Source: Ahaetulla prasina
Taxonomy: Eukaryota; Chordata; Lepidosauria; Squamata; Colubridae
DNA length: 64,000 nt
Direction: 5' to 3'
NCBI RefSeq assembly: GCF_028640845.1
Contig: NC_080540.1
Location: 258,898,958 to 258,962,957, forward strand
Shown: piece after piece, positions 21,248-32,594 of the stretch
How positions within the stretch are numbered: the stretch's first letter is position 1
How the letters are laid out: each line of letters starts with the position of its first letter
The notes under the pieces: generated by a model
Databases searched by the model: none
What the model saw: only the letters and a program-made list of their open reading frames with translations
What the model was told of the DNA's origin: nothing
Made by a program: the position numbers and the translations under genes

Positions 21248-21539
21248 CAGTGGTGGGATTCAAATTTTTTTACTACTGGTTCTGTGGGCGTGGCTTAGAC
21301 ATGGCATGTCTTGGTGGGCGTGGCAGGGGAAGGATACTGTAAAATCTCCATTACCACCCCACTCCAAGGGAGGGTTACTGCAAAATCCCTATTTCCTTCC
21401 AATCAGCTGGGACTCAGGAGACAGAGAACTGATGGGGGCAGGGCCAGTCAGAGGTGACATTTACCAGTTCTCCGAACTACTCAAAATTTCCGCTACTGGT
21501 TCTCCAGAACTGATCAGAACCTGCTGAATACCACCTCTG
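21248..21539. mobile_element. Non-autonomous hAT element, 8-bp TSD
   Basis: Starts CAGTGGTGGGATTCAAAT and ends TGAATACCACCTCTG, flanked by ATTAAACC at 21240-21247 and 21540-21547. The 292-bp interior is non-coding. Same family as 2367-2645. Confidence 0.92.
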
Positions 21540-21547
21540 ATTAAACC

Positions 21548-22271
21548 AAACCCATTCAGCTAAAACTGACAGAGGAGTGTAGGTCTGCAGTTTGAATAGT
21601 TTATTCATAGTTTAAGTTGAGAACAGAATACTTGTAACTATTTTGGAAATAATATGAAAACAGAATGCTTTATTGCCCTCTAAAATAAATGCTACCTTAT
21701 AATACAGCATGAACAATTGCAAAGATATCATATCAATTGAAGCAGATTTAGAGTGCAGTAGCTCTTCAAACATTACTGTCTTTTGGTCTCATCTGTGCAC
21801 AGATATGAATATTGTGCAGAGCTAGACATATCTATTTAGTAGGAGATTATAATTTCCCTTAATTGTACATTATCATTTGAATGCAGTGGTACCATTCCTT
21901 GAAGCTTCCGAAATATCAGCTAAGTGCCTGAGAACATTTAGAAATGATAAACTGATCCTAATTGGTGCCATCTAATGTACCTTTTGCTTCACAAAGAATG
22001 TTTTGGTTGAAACATTCTGAAAACTGCTTACTTATTTTTTAAAATAGTCACGGGATTACATTTCATGTAGAGAGAGTGATTGGCAAATGTCTGTTGCCAG
22101 AACAATCAAGGCTCTATAAAATGCATGAAGTAAGGCATGAAGAAACCCATGCCTTAAGAACTAAGAACTATATTCAGTGTAGAACTATAGCTACAGCCTT
22201 GTGAGGATGTGATAATGATTATTATATTTATTATATTTGTATTTTTCCTTATTTTACAAATACTATCTATC
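21548..22271. other. AT-rich DNA, no gene seen
   Basis: No recognisable content before the GATA array. Confidence 0.5.

Positions 22272-22342
<71 letters not shown>
22272..22342. repeat. (GATA)n microsatellite, Bkm-type
   Basis: About 17-18 uninterrupted ATCT units (GATA on the minus strand). GATA/GACA repeats were first described as the Bkm satellite of snakes and are enriched on some snake W chromosomes. One array of this size does not indicate sex linkage. Confidence 0.97.
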
Positions 22343-22344
<2 letters not shown>

Positions 22345-22397
22345 ATCTCTCTCTCCCCCACTCTCTCTCTCTTTCCCTCTCTCTCTCTCTCTCTCTT
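22343..22397. repeat. TC-rich microsatellite
   Basis: Impure (TC)n with CCC interruptions, fused to the right end of the GATA array. Confidence 0.93.
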
Positions 22398-23165
22398 GTT
22401 CTCAGTTCAGTCCCTGCCTCCTTGCCACTTAACACAGCAGGATCTGAAACTTAGGCAATGAGACCTTTAGGTGAAAAGGATAGAGGTTGCAGGCTGACTT
22501 GTGAGTGCTATTCTACACAATTCAAATGGTTTAGTAGAGCATCCTTCAAATTCGTTCTGTTTTGTTGATTTATGTAGGTGCCTTCCCTTTTTTCTGTTTT
22601 TTTCATTCCATTTTGCCTTTTGCTGCTAATTTTGTTTTGTTGTTTTTGTTAGAAGTATCTCAGTGATTGCAAAAGGCAATTAAAAAAAAGTCCATGATAG
22701 GAGCCCTGAAGCATGAGACTGAAAGCACATGCTTTGAATTTCAGGGAAAAAAAGGAAGCGTAACCAATGGTTTTGAAATACATCAAACAACTGAAATGAA
22801 GCATTGACTCCTAGTGTGAAGTGTAGGATACTAAGTTCCCCCCTTTTAAAGATGTGGTTGCTAAAAGCTAATAGAAATAGCAAACATGGTATAGTTACCA
22901 TGTGAACATGTGACTTGAATGATAACTAAGAGGCTTGTTTTAGCATGTGTGGATGAAAGAAATGTATTTATCTGAATTACCACTGTGGCATGAAGGGCTT
23001 TGTAACATCCTATTTTCTTTCTCTGTTTAGGATTTGAGGAACAGAGAGACCTAATATGTCATAAACAGGATTATTTTTTTAAAAGAAATAGTCAAACTCA
23101 TAAAAATGTCACAGTAAAGAACATGTGCCATAAATTTCCGGCTGTATTTCTCTATGACTTCTTTT
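22398..23165. other. AT-rich DNA, no gene seen
   Basis: No recognised repeat or coding frame. Confidence 0.5.
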
Positions 23166-23510
23166 GCCACATTTATTTATTTATTTATTTATTTAATTTA
23201 TTTATTAGATTTCTAGACCGCCCTTCTCCTGAAGGACTCAGGGCGGTGTACAGCCTTATTAAAACACATAGGAACACAACAAATTTAAAATACATTTAAA
23301 ATGAAATATTTAACCGGCCAATTTAAAACTAAAACGGTCAAATGACCGATATAAAACCCTAAACTATAAAATTATAAATAAATTAATACAGTTTAAAATT
23401 CAATTAAAACTAAGTTAAACTAAAATATCAAATTAAAATAATATTTAGGCTAGTCCCGCATTAAAGGTTATGCTAGTCCCGCATTAAAAGTCTACATTAA
23501 AGGGTAGCTG
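23166..23510 (-). mobile_element. L2-clade LINE 3' UTR, short copy
   Basis: Minus-strand TTTA tail, then AGACCGCCCTTCTCCTGAAG and GACTCAGGGCGGTGTACAG, then A-rich 3' UTR. A 23-25 bp segment (TAGTCCCGCATTAAA) is tandemly duplicated near 23453 and 23476. Coding part absent. Confidence 0.85.
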
Positions 23511-23890
23511 ATGATGGTTTACATTTAGTATTCTGATCTATGAATAAAAAAGGTTGTTTACATAGTCATAGTTAAACCAATACTATTTAAATACTTTTTA
23601 TTTAAGAAGTAAAAACATTCTTCAAATAAAATGTGAAACGCTTGTTTTACATGGACTGGTTCTTAGTTCCTTCTTTATTTGTAATCCATTAAGCAATATA
23701 AGAAACGTTTCTTAACTAAAGTCACTTAAGATAATAATATCTTTAGACTGATAGTCTAAAGATATTAGTTGGTGGTGTTATGCCATTTTTCTAGTCAACA
23801 AATATCCCAGAGCAGCTCCTGAATTCATTAAAGCGTATTGAATAAAAGTGGATAGACGACATATAAGTCAAAACATGTACTATAGTTTTG

Positions 23891-24188
23891 TTCAAGTCAA
23901 GTACAACCTCTGAAGACTTCATCATTTTTGCCATTGTCTATCTACTGCAGGATGAAAGGCTCTTCCGCATGTTTCCAACCAATATGGTCCTGAGCTTTCT
24001 TTTGCCAGCTGGGTCCACAATAATTGCTGATGTCATCAATCCATCTTATTTTAGGACTCTTTTGTGGATGCTTTTGAACAAGTGGGTTCCATTCTATGAC
24101 TCCCTTGGTCCACCTGCCATTAGTTCTTGCCATGTGACCAGCCCATTTTTCTTTCAATTTTTTCTTTCATTTTTCTCTTGATGTTATT
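23891..24188 (-). mobile_element. RTE-BovB LINE, 3' portion (left of L1 insertion)
   Basis: The minus frame 24157-23942 reads KWAGHMARTNGRWTKGVIEW, then KIRWIDDI and AQDHIGWKHAEEPFI, the characteristic C-terminus of BovB ORF2. The element continues at 25032 beyond the inserted L1. Confidence 0.85.
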
Positions 24189-25031
24189 TTTTTTTTTTTA
24201 TAAAAAAGTTTTATTTTTACAATCTTATCAAATAATTCATCCAATGTACAGTTATATACAATTAGTCGGGCCTGCCCAGTCACCACCCCCCTTTTTAACC
24301 TTCTTCCCTCTTCTACCTTCTTTTACTTTCCAAACCTTCCTCTCCTTCTCTTATCTACCTCCTCTCCTCCCTCCACCCTACACTCTTCTCCCTCTTCTCC
24401 ACTCTTCTCCCTCTTCTACCCCTCTTCCTTCCTCTTCTCCTCTTTCCTACCTCCTACTCTCTCTTTTTTCCCTCCCCACCGTTCTAAAATGGCAACTGGT
24501 CAGACCCGACCCTACATTAATTATATTTATACATCTTCAATAATCCCTGTACATTAACCATCACTCCATCACTAACCTCAACCCCCCAATTCCCTTCCCC
24601 TTTACCCCCCACCCCCCACCCCGACTTCCCAGAACAAAATGCAGGGTATCAAAACTAACAATCATAATCTAAAATAATTCCTAAATTATAATCTCTAGTC
24701 TCTCCACGCTTATTCACACTCTCAATTCCCCTCTCCTTCAAAAATATATCTAATACAAATTATTTCCTAAATTTACTCATATGCTATTTGATATTTTTTT
24801 ATCTGATACTTATTTTGAATATAATCAATCCACATTTTCCATTCTAAAATATATTTTTCTTGTGTATAGTCTTTCAAGTAAGCAGAGATTTTTGCCATTT
24901 CTGCCAGATTTGATACTTTAAGAGTCCATTCTTCAATTGTAGGTAATTCTTCTTTCTTCCAATATTGAGCAATCAAAAGTCTTGCGGCTGTTATTAAGTT
25001 CAGAATCAATTTAGTCTCTATAGCTGTTATA
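24189..25031 (-). mobile_element. L1 LINE, 5'-truncated, inserted in BovB, 9-bp TSD
   Basis: Flanked by GATGTTATT at 24180-24188 and 25032-25040. The poly(A) tail reads as T-run at 24189. The 3' UTR is a long pyrimidine-rich stretch on the plus strand (24290-24620), that is, the polypurine tract typical of L1 3' UTRs. The remaining coding end (25009-24773) reads ITAARLLIAQYWKKEELPT and LEWKMWIDYIQNKY, the C-terminus of squamate L1 ORF2. Confidence 0.83.
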
Positions 25032-25690
25032 GATGTTATTGTATACTTTGTTGTTGTTTAATCCATGTGCAGGTTCTTCTACCTTGTCTTGTAATCACGA
25101 CCATGCATCTTTTCAAGGCTCTTTGTGCCACTCTTGGCTTTTGTATCGATTGTGAGGTTAGTGTGTCCATGTTTCACTGGCATACGTTAGAGCAGGTAGC
25201 ACACACTGATTGAAAACTTTTCTCTTCAGGCATAGGGGGAGGTTATGCTTCAAAATTATCCTTAACTTGCCAAATGCCTGCCAATCGCATTTAACATGCC
25301 ATTCAAATTTCTTTATTGTATCACCTTCCATTGGGATCTGGTGGCCAAGATATATGTAGTGGTCTACTATGTCTAGTTCTTCTCCAGATATATATATATT
25401 TTCTTTGATGATTTTATTAAACAGAATTAAACAGGGTCTTTTTCTGATTTATTTTAAGGCAAATGGTTTTCCTGCTTTGTGCAGCTCTTGAACATGTCTT
25501 TGTAGCTCTTCTGGGTCTTGTGAGAAGAGAACAACATCATCTGCAAATTTTAAGCGATTTAAATAGGTGCCATTGATTTTTATTCCATCTTTTGCCCAGT
25601 CTAGTTTGTGAAATACATCTTCAAGGCAGGTGGAGAAAAGGATAGATGATGTTGTATCACCTTGACTTACACAGAGCCTTCTCATCAGTT
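25032..25690 (-). mobile_element. RTE-BovB LINE, reverse-transcriptase portion (right of L1)
   Basis: The minus frame 25685-25449 reads SQGDTTSSILFSTCLEDVFH, DWAKDGIKINGTYLNRLKFA and DDVVLFSQDPEEL, the RTE-clade palm with its FADD box. Further downstream on the minus strand, the BovB-like MEGDTIKKFEWHVKCDWQAFG region and ALTYASETW-like remnant are readable despite stops. Truncated upstream at about 25690. Confidence 0.85.
25449..25685 (-). pseudogene. BovB reverse transcriptase fragment
   Basis: A 78-codon open segment containing the palm box KFADDVVLF. The upstream fingers domain and endonuclease are missing and the frame closes soon after, so it is a relic. BovB spread horizontally among vertebrates including squamates, which makes its presence expected here. 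Confidence 0.8.
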
Positions 25691-26520
25691 TTTTTTAGCT
25701 ACAATATGGAACAATGGCATTTGAGTTCCTAGTCTATTTTACAGTCCTAAATTTCCCAGATAATGCAATAAAAAATATTAACCAGGGTTGATCTTTCTTG
25801 CTAGATTTTTTATGGGAAAAAAACCCCCAACACAGCCATTTTTTCCATAGAAGAAAAAGTCAACAAAGTTAACAAGCCAACTGAAGCTAGTAAGGAAAAT
25901 GGTAAGTTAAAACCATCCAAGATGGCATGTTTGAAAGCTTGATTAAATAAAATTATGTTTGCCAGATAGCACAAAGATGCATCCCGTTCAAAGCATGTTC
26001 ATCTCCACCCCTCTCCCACCCTATGTTACCAGTGCCAGAATGCCATGGCCATACTATTTATTATTTTCCTATTTCTAGAGAACTAAGACTTGCTGAATTC
26101 CTTTTCTTCATATCCTCTTTTCAATTATTGTAGCCAGTATCTTAAAGGCAACCCTTTCCTAAGTTTGTGTTTGCTTTGCTATTTATAGGATTTCACATCT
26201 GTCATGAGCTATGACATCATGATCCAATATCATCATACCAAAGGTATGTTTGAGGGCATCCCAAACCAGGGCAACGGAGTTCATACAGAAAGTCATCACA
26301 ACTGGCAGAGTTGTGCTTCTTATTCAGGACACTCTTTTTGTTCATTGTGTTTGAGTGGTATACTGTGGATAGAAAGATGGCGGTGATCAGGTAGGGTGTT
26401 GAGGCTCTTGCTCCGATGCCCACCACACTCTACAAAGCCACTGCAACCCTACCTTTGTGATCTGAATCTGAAACCAAATTGCCTGACAATTAACAGTGAT
26501 TACATGCCTCCGTGAGTAGT
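25691..26520. other. No gene seen
   Basis: No recognised repeat. Reading frames at 26204-26426 on both strands lack protein similarity that I can name. Confidence 0.45.
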
Positions 26521-26539
26521 AGCCATACCCGATTCCCCA

Positions 26540-26910
26540 AATCACCAAGAAAGCTCCATGAGGATCCCCTGAAGTGCATCAAAGGCTCTGGGAGGTTTCT
26601 CCAAAGCACAGAAAAGGCACTGTGAATTTTCGCTGAAGCGATTTGAACACTCTGTGTTGAGAAGGCTTCGTTAGAGAGATTCCCTGAAGCACTGGGAAAG
26701 GGATCCCTGAAGCACAATCAGAGGGATCCCTCAAAGCGCCGAGAAGGCTCAGTGAGAAGGAGTGCTGAGAAGGCTGTGTGAGGATTCCCCACAGAGAAGG
26801 CTGATTCCCCGAAATGTAGCAAAGGCTTTGTGAGAGGGATTCCCCATGAGAGAGATTCTCCATGAGAGGGATTCTACGAAGCGCTGAAAAGGCTTTGTGA
26901 GGATTCCTCC
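26540..26910. repeat. Degenerate minisatellite, left part
   Basis: Imperfect repeats built on GAAGGCTTTGTGAGGGATTCC and CCTGAAGCGCTGAG, roughly 30-40 bp apart, at 26580-26905. The same motif resumes after the LTR at 27453-27540, so the LTR inserted into the array. The CR1 element begins to its right. Confidence 0.7.
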
Positions 26911-27447
26911 TGTTGTGACTCCAGCCCCCGAACCTGGACCCATGCCCGGAAGTGACTTGGAGCCGGGCCTGCTGCCAGAAAGTGACTTGGACAGTGAGGG
27001 GGAAGGGCTGTCAGAACTTACCTTGGGGGCACCGGCTTGCCTGGCTCAGCTCCAGGAGCCAGAAATAGGCCAGGTGGAAGAGATAACGAGGCCTCCATCC
27101 CCTGACTCTTCCCCCCCCCACCCAGGCCATGCCTGCAGACCTAGCTGACGACAATCAGGCTTGGTTTTGTAGGCAGGAGAGGAGGGAACAACAGAAGCAA
27201 GGGTGGGGCAGGCCTAGGAAGTGCTGAGTCATGGAGCCACACCCTACAGGATTTAAAAGGCAGCCAGAGCTGCTGTGTCTCTTTGTAACAGGCAAATCCA
27301 CTGATTGACTAGAGCTGAAGTTTGTGACTCACCAGCGTCGTGGAAGATAATGAGGACTCTTGGCAGACGCTGGCTCTTTTGTCGCCAGAGCTGATAGTGC
27401 CGGCTAATTAAGCCATCATTTGGACGGAGGCGGAGGAGGACAGAACA
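26911..27447 (+). mobile_element. Solo LTR, 537 bp, 5-bp TSD
   Basis: Starts TGTTGTGACT and ends GGACAGAACA (TGTT...AACA inverted ends), with CCTCC duplicated at 26906-26910 and 27448-27452. A TATA-like TTTAAAA occurs near 27251. There is no internal region, so this is a solo LTR left by recombination between two LTRs. A 5-bp duplication fits Gypsy elements or some endogenous retroviruses; the family is not resolved. The 83-codon frame inside (26897-27148) is not a recognised protein. Confidence 0.85.
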
Positions 27448-27452
27448 CCTCC

Positions 27453-27540
27453 TACAGAAGGATCTGTGAGGATTCCCCCCCGAGAAGGCTACATGATTCC
27501 CCTCAAAATGCTGTGATAGGGATTCCCTGAAGAGCCTACT
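27453..27540. repeat. Degenerate minisatellite, right part
   Basis: GGATCTGTGAGGATTCC, GAGAAGGCTACATGATTCC and GGGATTCCCTGAAGAGCC continue the array interrupted by the LTR. Confidence 0.65.
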
Positions 27541-28247
27541 CATTTAAGAACATGATTCTCCTTGATTCATCTTAGCTCTGACTCCTTGAGGATTTTGATT
27601 GCCTTAAAACACTCCTTCAAACTCCCACATAAATTTAAACTTCCACCGAAATTTACTCCACCATCTTAAACTGGATTTGATTTAAATCTACCACCATTTA
27701 AAAAATCCTCCCACCAGAAGACTACAACACAGCACAAAGGACAGCAACAAAAAATCACTCCACAAGGGACATCAGCAACTACATATAGAAGTACAACAAT
27801 ACCTATATAAGGAAGTAAACGTCGATTACTGCAAACCCTTTCCAAGCTTCAAAACCATTTCATTCTACTTTACTACTTTACTTCATTAAGCAATGACTTA
27901 ATAATAGAAGTTCTAAAATTATTACATAATAGTTCTAATTATTAATCTATTAATTGATTAGCACTGTTTAATTAACTGATTGTTTAGCTGAGTATTCAAT
28001 TGTCTAGTTAATTAATTATTAACAATTCATTAATTGATTAGTTTTACTGATTTATTACTATCTGAATAAATACTGTGAATAGAGTGTATATTTACTGATT
28101 TATTACTAATTAGTGTTAATGTTTAATTGTTTACTGACCTTTTATTAACTGATTAATTACTGTAAATAGAGTATATATTGCATCTATTAATTAGTTTTAT
28201 TGATCATTGATTAGTTAGTTTTATTGATCAGAGTCACAAATCTACCA

Positions 28248-29280
28248 TGCCAAGAAAAAACAACCAAACAACCAAGCAAACAGCCAAACAAAAAGATAGA
28301 TATCTCTACTAACGGCTCAATTAAAAATAAAGACATCTCTACCAATGTCACAAATGAACCATCCAAATGCTTTCTATGTACAGATCCCTCCAAGGAGAAT
28401 GAGGTTACCATAAAATGCTACATATGCAATACATACGTCCATCAATCATGCTTGGGATATATGGAAGACATAATCCAATTTCTATAAAAATCCACAAATT
28501 TATTTACTCATCTCTGTCCATCATGCAAACCCAAATTAGACCAACTCAGTGTCATGTCCGATAAGATTAACACCATGGAAACACAACTATCATCCTTTAA
28601 CAATATAGAAACACTTTTACTGTCATTCCGTACCAACATAGAATCACGCTTATTTCTTGAAAACATAAATACAACACAGAAAAACGAACATCCAGTAAAT
28701 CAAAGTTCTATCCCAATTCAACAACCTCAACAGCAACAGCAACCACAACAACTTCTACCACAACCAGCCATCTACCCAACAAATGACATTTTTTTTACTC
28801 ATCAAAGGTACCATTGAACGAGAACAAAAACATCACAATGCCATTTTATTTGGTCTTGAGGACACCAATGAATCTAATGATATTACAAAAATACACAACA
28901 TCATCCACAATTGTCATACACCATCCATCTCCCCAGAAGAAATCATTGCTGTTTCCCAAGATGGTCCTGAGTTTAAATATGGTGATGGCTCAGTGGCCCC
29001 ACATTTCTGCAGAGTAATTTGCAAAAATGAGACCAGCAAAAGGAAATTCATTCATACCATCAACTCAATTGCAAGAAGCAACTCAAACTATAACAAACTT
29101 TGCTCAAGGCCAGATCTATCTACACTTCAAAGAATCCACTCCCGTGAACTATGTGCTGAACTCAAAACATGCCAAAACCAGGGAGAAACGGACTTATACA
29201 TTGATTACCATGCTGACTATATTAAAAGTAAGAACAACAGTCCACACCCCAATAAACACCACCCCAACAACCAACACTAG
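28248..29280 (+). pseudogene. CR1 ORF1: PHD zinc finger, coiled coil and C-terminal domain
   Basis: From ATG 28248 the frame shows a C4HC3 PHD-type finger: CFLC, then KCYICNTYVHQSC, then CPSC after an in-frame stop at about 28485. The same frame continues 28554-28817 with a helical segment (DKINTMETQLSSFNNIETL) and a glutamine-rich linker. A frameshift then leads to 28783-29280 (GTIEREQKHHNAILFGLED, EIIAVSQDGPEF, HFCRVICKNETSKRKFI), an RNA-binding-like domain. PHD fingers in ORF1 are a known feature of CR1-like elements. One stop plus one frameshift inactivate it. Confidence 0.78.
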
Positions 29281-31062
29281 GCATCCACGCCCCTAACTTC
29301 CTCGAAATCCATTGCCACAGACCTTAAATGCAAACTACTTAATTTACGAAGCCTCGTAAACAAAATACCAGAATTCGTCCTTCTACTAAATATGACTATA
29401 TTCGACACTGTACTTGTATGCAAGATGTGGCTGAATTCATCACTACCAGACTCCATTACCACAGTAAGAGTTTATCACATACAGGTCCGACCATGAAATC
29501 CGCAGAGGGGATGGTGTTGCTATCTTCTATAAAAAATCCCTAAATCTAAAAAATATTCAAGTTACACAGGACTTAGTCTTCCTGAGACCATCCTATGTGA
29601 CCTCTCCCTAAACACCACAATTCGCTTCATACTTTGTTACAGAGCCCTTGAATACAACCTTGTACATGCGAACAAACTAACATCACTACTAACATGGACA
29701 GCCTCCTGCCCACACCATCTTATCTTTCTTGGTGACCTAAACCTACCTCTTATTAATTGGATCCTAAACGAATGTACAACTGAGCCCATATATGCAACCC
29801 TGTACAATGCTATCACTAATATGTTGTGTCACCTGCAAAGTCATGGAATCTATCTTAAACCAATCCATTACCCTCTACTTAGAGACTAACAACCTACTCT
29901 CTAACAAGCAATTTGGCTTTAGAAAAAAATTGTCCTACAATCTGCAACTGCAAAAATATATGGACTTCAAAACTCTACCAGGGTAAATCAATAGATGCAA
30001 TTTATATACACTTCTGTAAAGCCTTCGATTCAGTAGTACACGATAAGCTACTTCTAAAACTAAAATCTTATGGCATTTCCAGATTCCTGCATAAATGGAT
30101 AGCCTATCAAACAGGCAGCAAGTAGTCAAAATAGGGAATGTCTTATCTAACCCTGCACCTGTTAACAGCTGTGTTCCCCAAGGTGGCATTTTAGGGCCCA
30201 CACTCTTTATACTTTATATAAATGACCTTTGCGATCATATTATAAGCAACTGCATTCTCTTTGTGGATGATGTAAAACTATTCAATACCACTGACAATGC
30301 TGCTAGTCTACAAAAAGACCTTGACTATGTGTCAGAATGGCAACTCCAAATCTCAACCAACAAATGCTCTGTCTTACACATTGGCAAAAAAATCAGAACA
30401 CAAAATACAAGCTGGATGGATACAAGCTAACAGACGACCCTCACTCTGTCAAAGACCTTGGAGTACTCATCTCAAATGATCTAAGTGCCAGTGCATGTAC
30501 TGTAGCAGCATTGCTAAAAAAGCATTAAGAGTTGTTAATCTAATCTTCCGAAGCTTCTTTTCCAGTAATATTGAACTGCAAATTAGGGCATATAAAACTT
30601 TTGCCAGACCAATTCTTGAATACAGCTCATCTGTCTGGAACCCACACTGCATATTGGACATTAATAGAATTGAAGGAGTCCAGAGATATTTCACAAGAAG
30701 AGTCCTCTACTCCTCTGCTCGAAACAAAATACCTTATGCCACCAAACTCGAAATTTTGGGCTTAGGCAACTTAGAACTTCGCCGTCTTTGGTCTGACCTA
30801 AGAATAGTATGTAAAATCATCTGCTACAGTGTCCTACCAGCCAATGATATTCAGTTTCAACCAAAACAATACAAGAGCATACAATAGATACAAACTCATG
30901 GTAAACTGATCCAAACTAGACTGCAGAAAATACGACTTCAGTAACAGAGTAGTCAACTCCTGGAATGCACTACCTGACTCTGTGGTTTCTTCCCCAAATC
31001 CCCAAAACTTTAACCTTAGACTGTCTACTGTAGACCTCACCCCATTCCTAAGAGGTCTGTAA
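29281..31062 (+). pseudogene. CR1 ORF2: endonuclease fragment and reverse transcriptase, broken
   Basis: Endonuclease landmarks are LKCKLLNLRSLVNKIPEF near 29323 and FLGDLNLPLINW near 29728. RT landmarks are CVTCKVMESILNQSITLYLE (29832), KAFDSVVHDKLLLKLKSYGI (30018), SCVPQGGILGPTLFILYIND (30168), and LFVDDVKLFN (30255), where valine replaces the usual alanine of the ADD box. The C-terminal part (KTFARPILEYSSSVWNPH, VQRYFTRRVL) follows at 30590-30720. Multiple frameshifts and stops are present. Confidence 0.82.
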
Positions 31063-31205
31063 GGGGCATGCATAAGCATGCCAGCATGCTTACCGTCCCT
31101 GTCCTAATGTTTTCTTTTATTTGTATCCTTTACATGTATTTATAATTATATTTACATTTTATCTGCTATAAAATACATGCTTGACGAAATAAATAAATAA
31201 AATAA

Positions 31206-31931
31206 ATAAACAGAAGATGTACCTAACAGATCAGATCAGTTTCCTGGAGGAATGTTTAAGCCATCTGGATTCATTTTCTGAACCAAAGAGGAACAGGATC
31301 AATCAATACTTGGAATTTAGTTCTATTATGTGTCTTGCAGCTGGTGAGAAGGAAGGAAGGCACACACAGGTGTTCATAGGGAGCCAAATTCAACTTCCTT
31401 CCACTCCCTGCAGGTTCTCTTTTTAATGAATACAGCAGTTTAGCTGACCGTTTCGACTTGAAGATGTGAAATCTGCACATAAATAACAGTTGGAAGGATG
31501 ATAAACAACAGATTCCATTTTTGGCTCTGTTTTTAATCACAAATATGATAGTTTGGAAGACGTTCTTCAATGACCTAATTTAAATCTGAACTGCACATGA
31601 GTCTTCAGATGAGAATAAGTCTTGCCAGATCTCATAGCATTTTGGAATGTTTGACAACAAAATATTCCCTAACCGACCAATATAAGGGAGTTCAACTTTG
31701 GGGCAACTCTAACAGTGAAAACAACTGTTGGTTGTATCAGAATTATAGAATTGGAAGAATCCATCTAGTCCATCAAATCCAATTACTTGCTCAAGAATCC
31801 AAATTAAAGTATAATGGTTCTTTATTGCTGCCCAGAAGTGTTATGTGAAAGGGAGTTTATTTGCAATCAGGATCTACCTTCTTGTAACTTGGATTCATAA
31901 GTCTGTGTCCTGTATTCTGGAACAAGAGAGT
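31206..31931. other. No gene seen; possible ancient CR1 end
   Basis: At 31738-31800, ATTATAGAATTGGAAGAATC and CATCTAGTCCATCAAATCCA resemble the minus-strand 3' end of old amniote CR1 copies. The rest shows nothing. Confidence 0.35.
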
Positions 31932-32310
31932 TGTCAGACCTGGAAGCAATCTTTTCACCTTTGAGTTTTCAGGCCTGTCACAAATTTTACTGGGAAAATG
32001 GGAGACGGGATTGTTTGGAGTGAAGATGATATGTAGTCAAAGTAACATTCTTTCTAGAAAGTCAAGGCTATTGTGCCCTGCAGCTGTGCTGAGAAAAATG
32101 AGGAGATATCTTCTGTTCTGGTTCATGTGATGGACATGTGGGTGAAGAGCAAGGACTTGAAATTTCTTTTGGGTGAGGAAAACCCGGAAGCTCTCAGATT
32201 TGGGTTTTCTCAGATGTGCCCATATGACATCTCTAATAAAAATTAGTTTTGAGGAAACTCAAGCCCGGAGTTTGATTTTGTTGGGGGTGTTACTTGAAAC
32301 CCTGGTATCA
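31932..32310 (+). mobile_element. Probable solo LTR, 379 bp, 5-bp TSD
   Basis: Starts TGTCAGACC and ends CTGGTATCA with AGAGT at 31927-31931 and 32311-32315. An AATAAA polyadenylation signal lies near 32237, about 70 bp from the 3' end, as in an R/U5 junction. Alternatively TGGTATCAAGAG could be a primer-binding-site-like sequence, in which case the LTR edge lies a little to the left. Confidence 0.55.
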
Positions 32311-32373
32311 AGAGTGTGGACTCATACCGTCAGATGATAACATATAAATTTGATAAATAAATAAGTTGGCACA

Positions 32374-32591
32374 GTGGGTTTTTTTAGATCTTTATTCTGC
32401 CCTTTTTCATATGGAACTCAAAATGGCAGTGATATTTATATTCTTTCCTACTCCTATTTTCCCCACAACCTTGTGTGATCAATTGGGCTGAGAATGATTG
32501 ACTGGCCCAAAGTCATCCAGATACTTTTTCATGCCTAAGATAGGACTCAGTGTCCTGGTTTCTAGGCCAACAGTTTAACTATTGCACCAAA
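32374..32591 (-). mobile_element. tRNA-derived MIR-like SINE
   Basis: Core TTGGGCTGAGAATGATTGAC and CCCAAAGTCATCC, followed by GGTTTCTAGGCCAACAGTTT and AACTATTGCACCAAAC, the reverse complement of a tRNA-like head. It ends where the terminal-inverted-repeat element starts. Confidence 0.6.
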
Positions 32592-32594
32592 CTA

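Larger units (their letters stand above)
27541..31205 (+). mobile_element. CR1-clade LINE, near full length with internal deletion
   Basis: Order is AT-rich 5' region (27541-28240), ORF1 with PHD finger (28248-29280), AP-endonuclease start (29300-29760), reverse transcriptase (29800-30880), and 3' UTR ending in AAATAAA repeats (31190-31205). Between the endonuclease GDLN motif (about 29740) and the RT entry (about 29800) most of the endonuclease C-terminus and RT fingers are missing. The same family occurs, minus-strand, at 59303-60900 and as short 3' ends in the 39-48 kb duplication. The left boundary is unclear. Confidence 0.82.

Noticed and set aside
22209..22461. Isoleucine/tyrosine/leucine/serine-run frames
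   Set aside because: Translation artefacts of the GATA and TC microsatellites.
26897..27148. 83-codon acidic, proline-rich open frame that looks like a protein
   Set aside because: It lies inside the TG...CA element with CCTCC TSD at 26911-27447, so it is LTR sequence that happens to be open.
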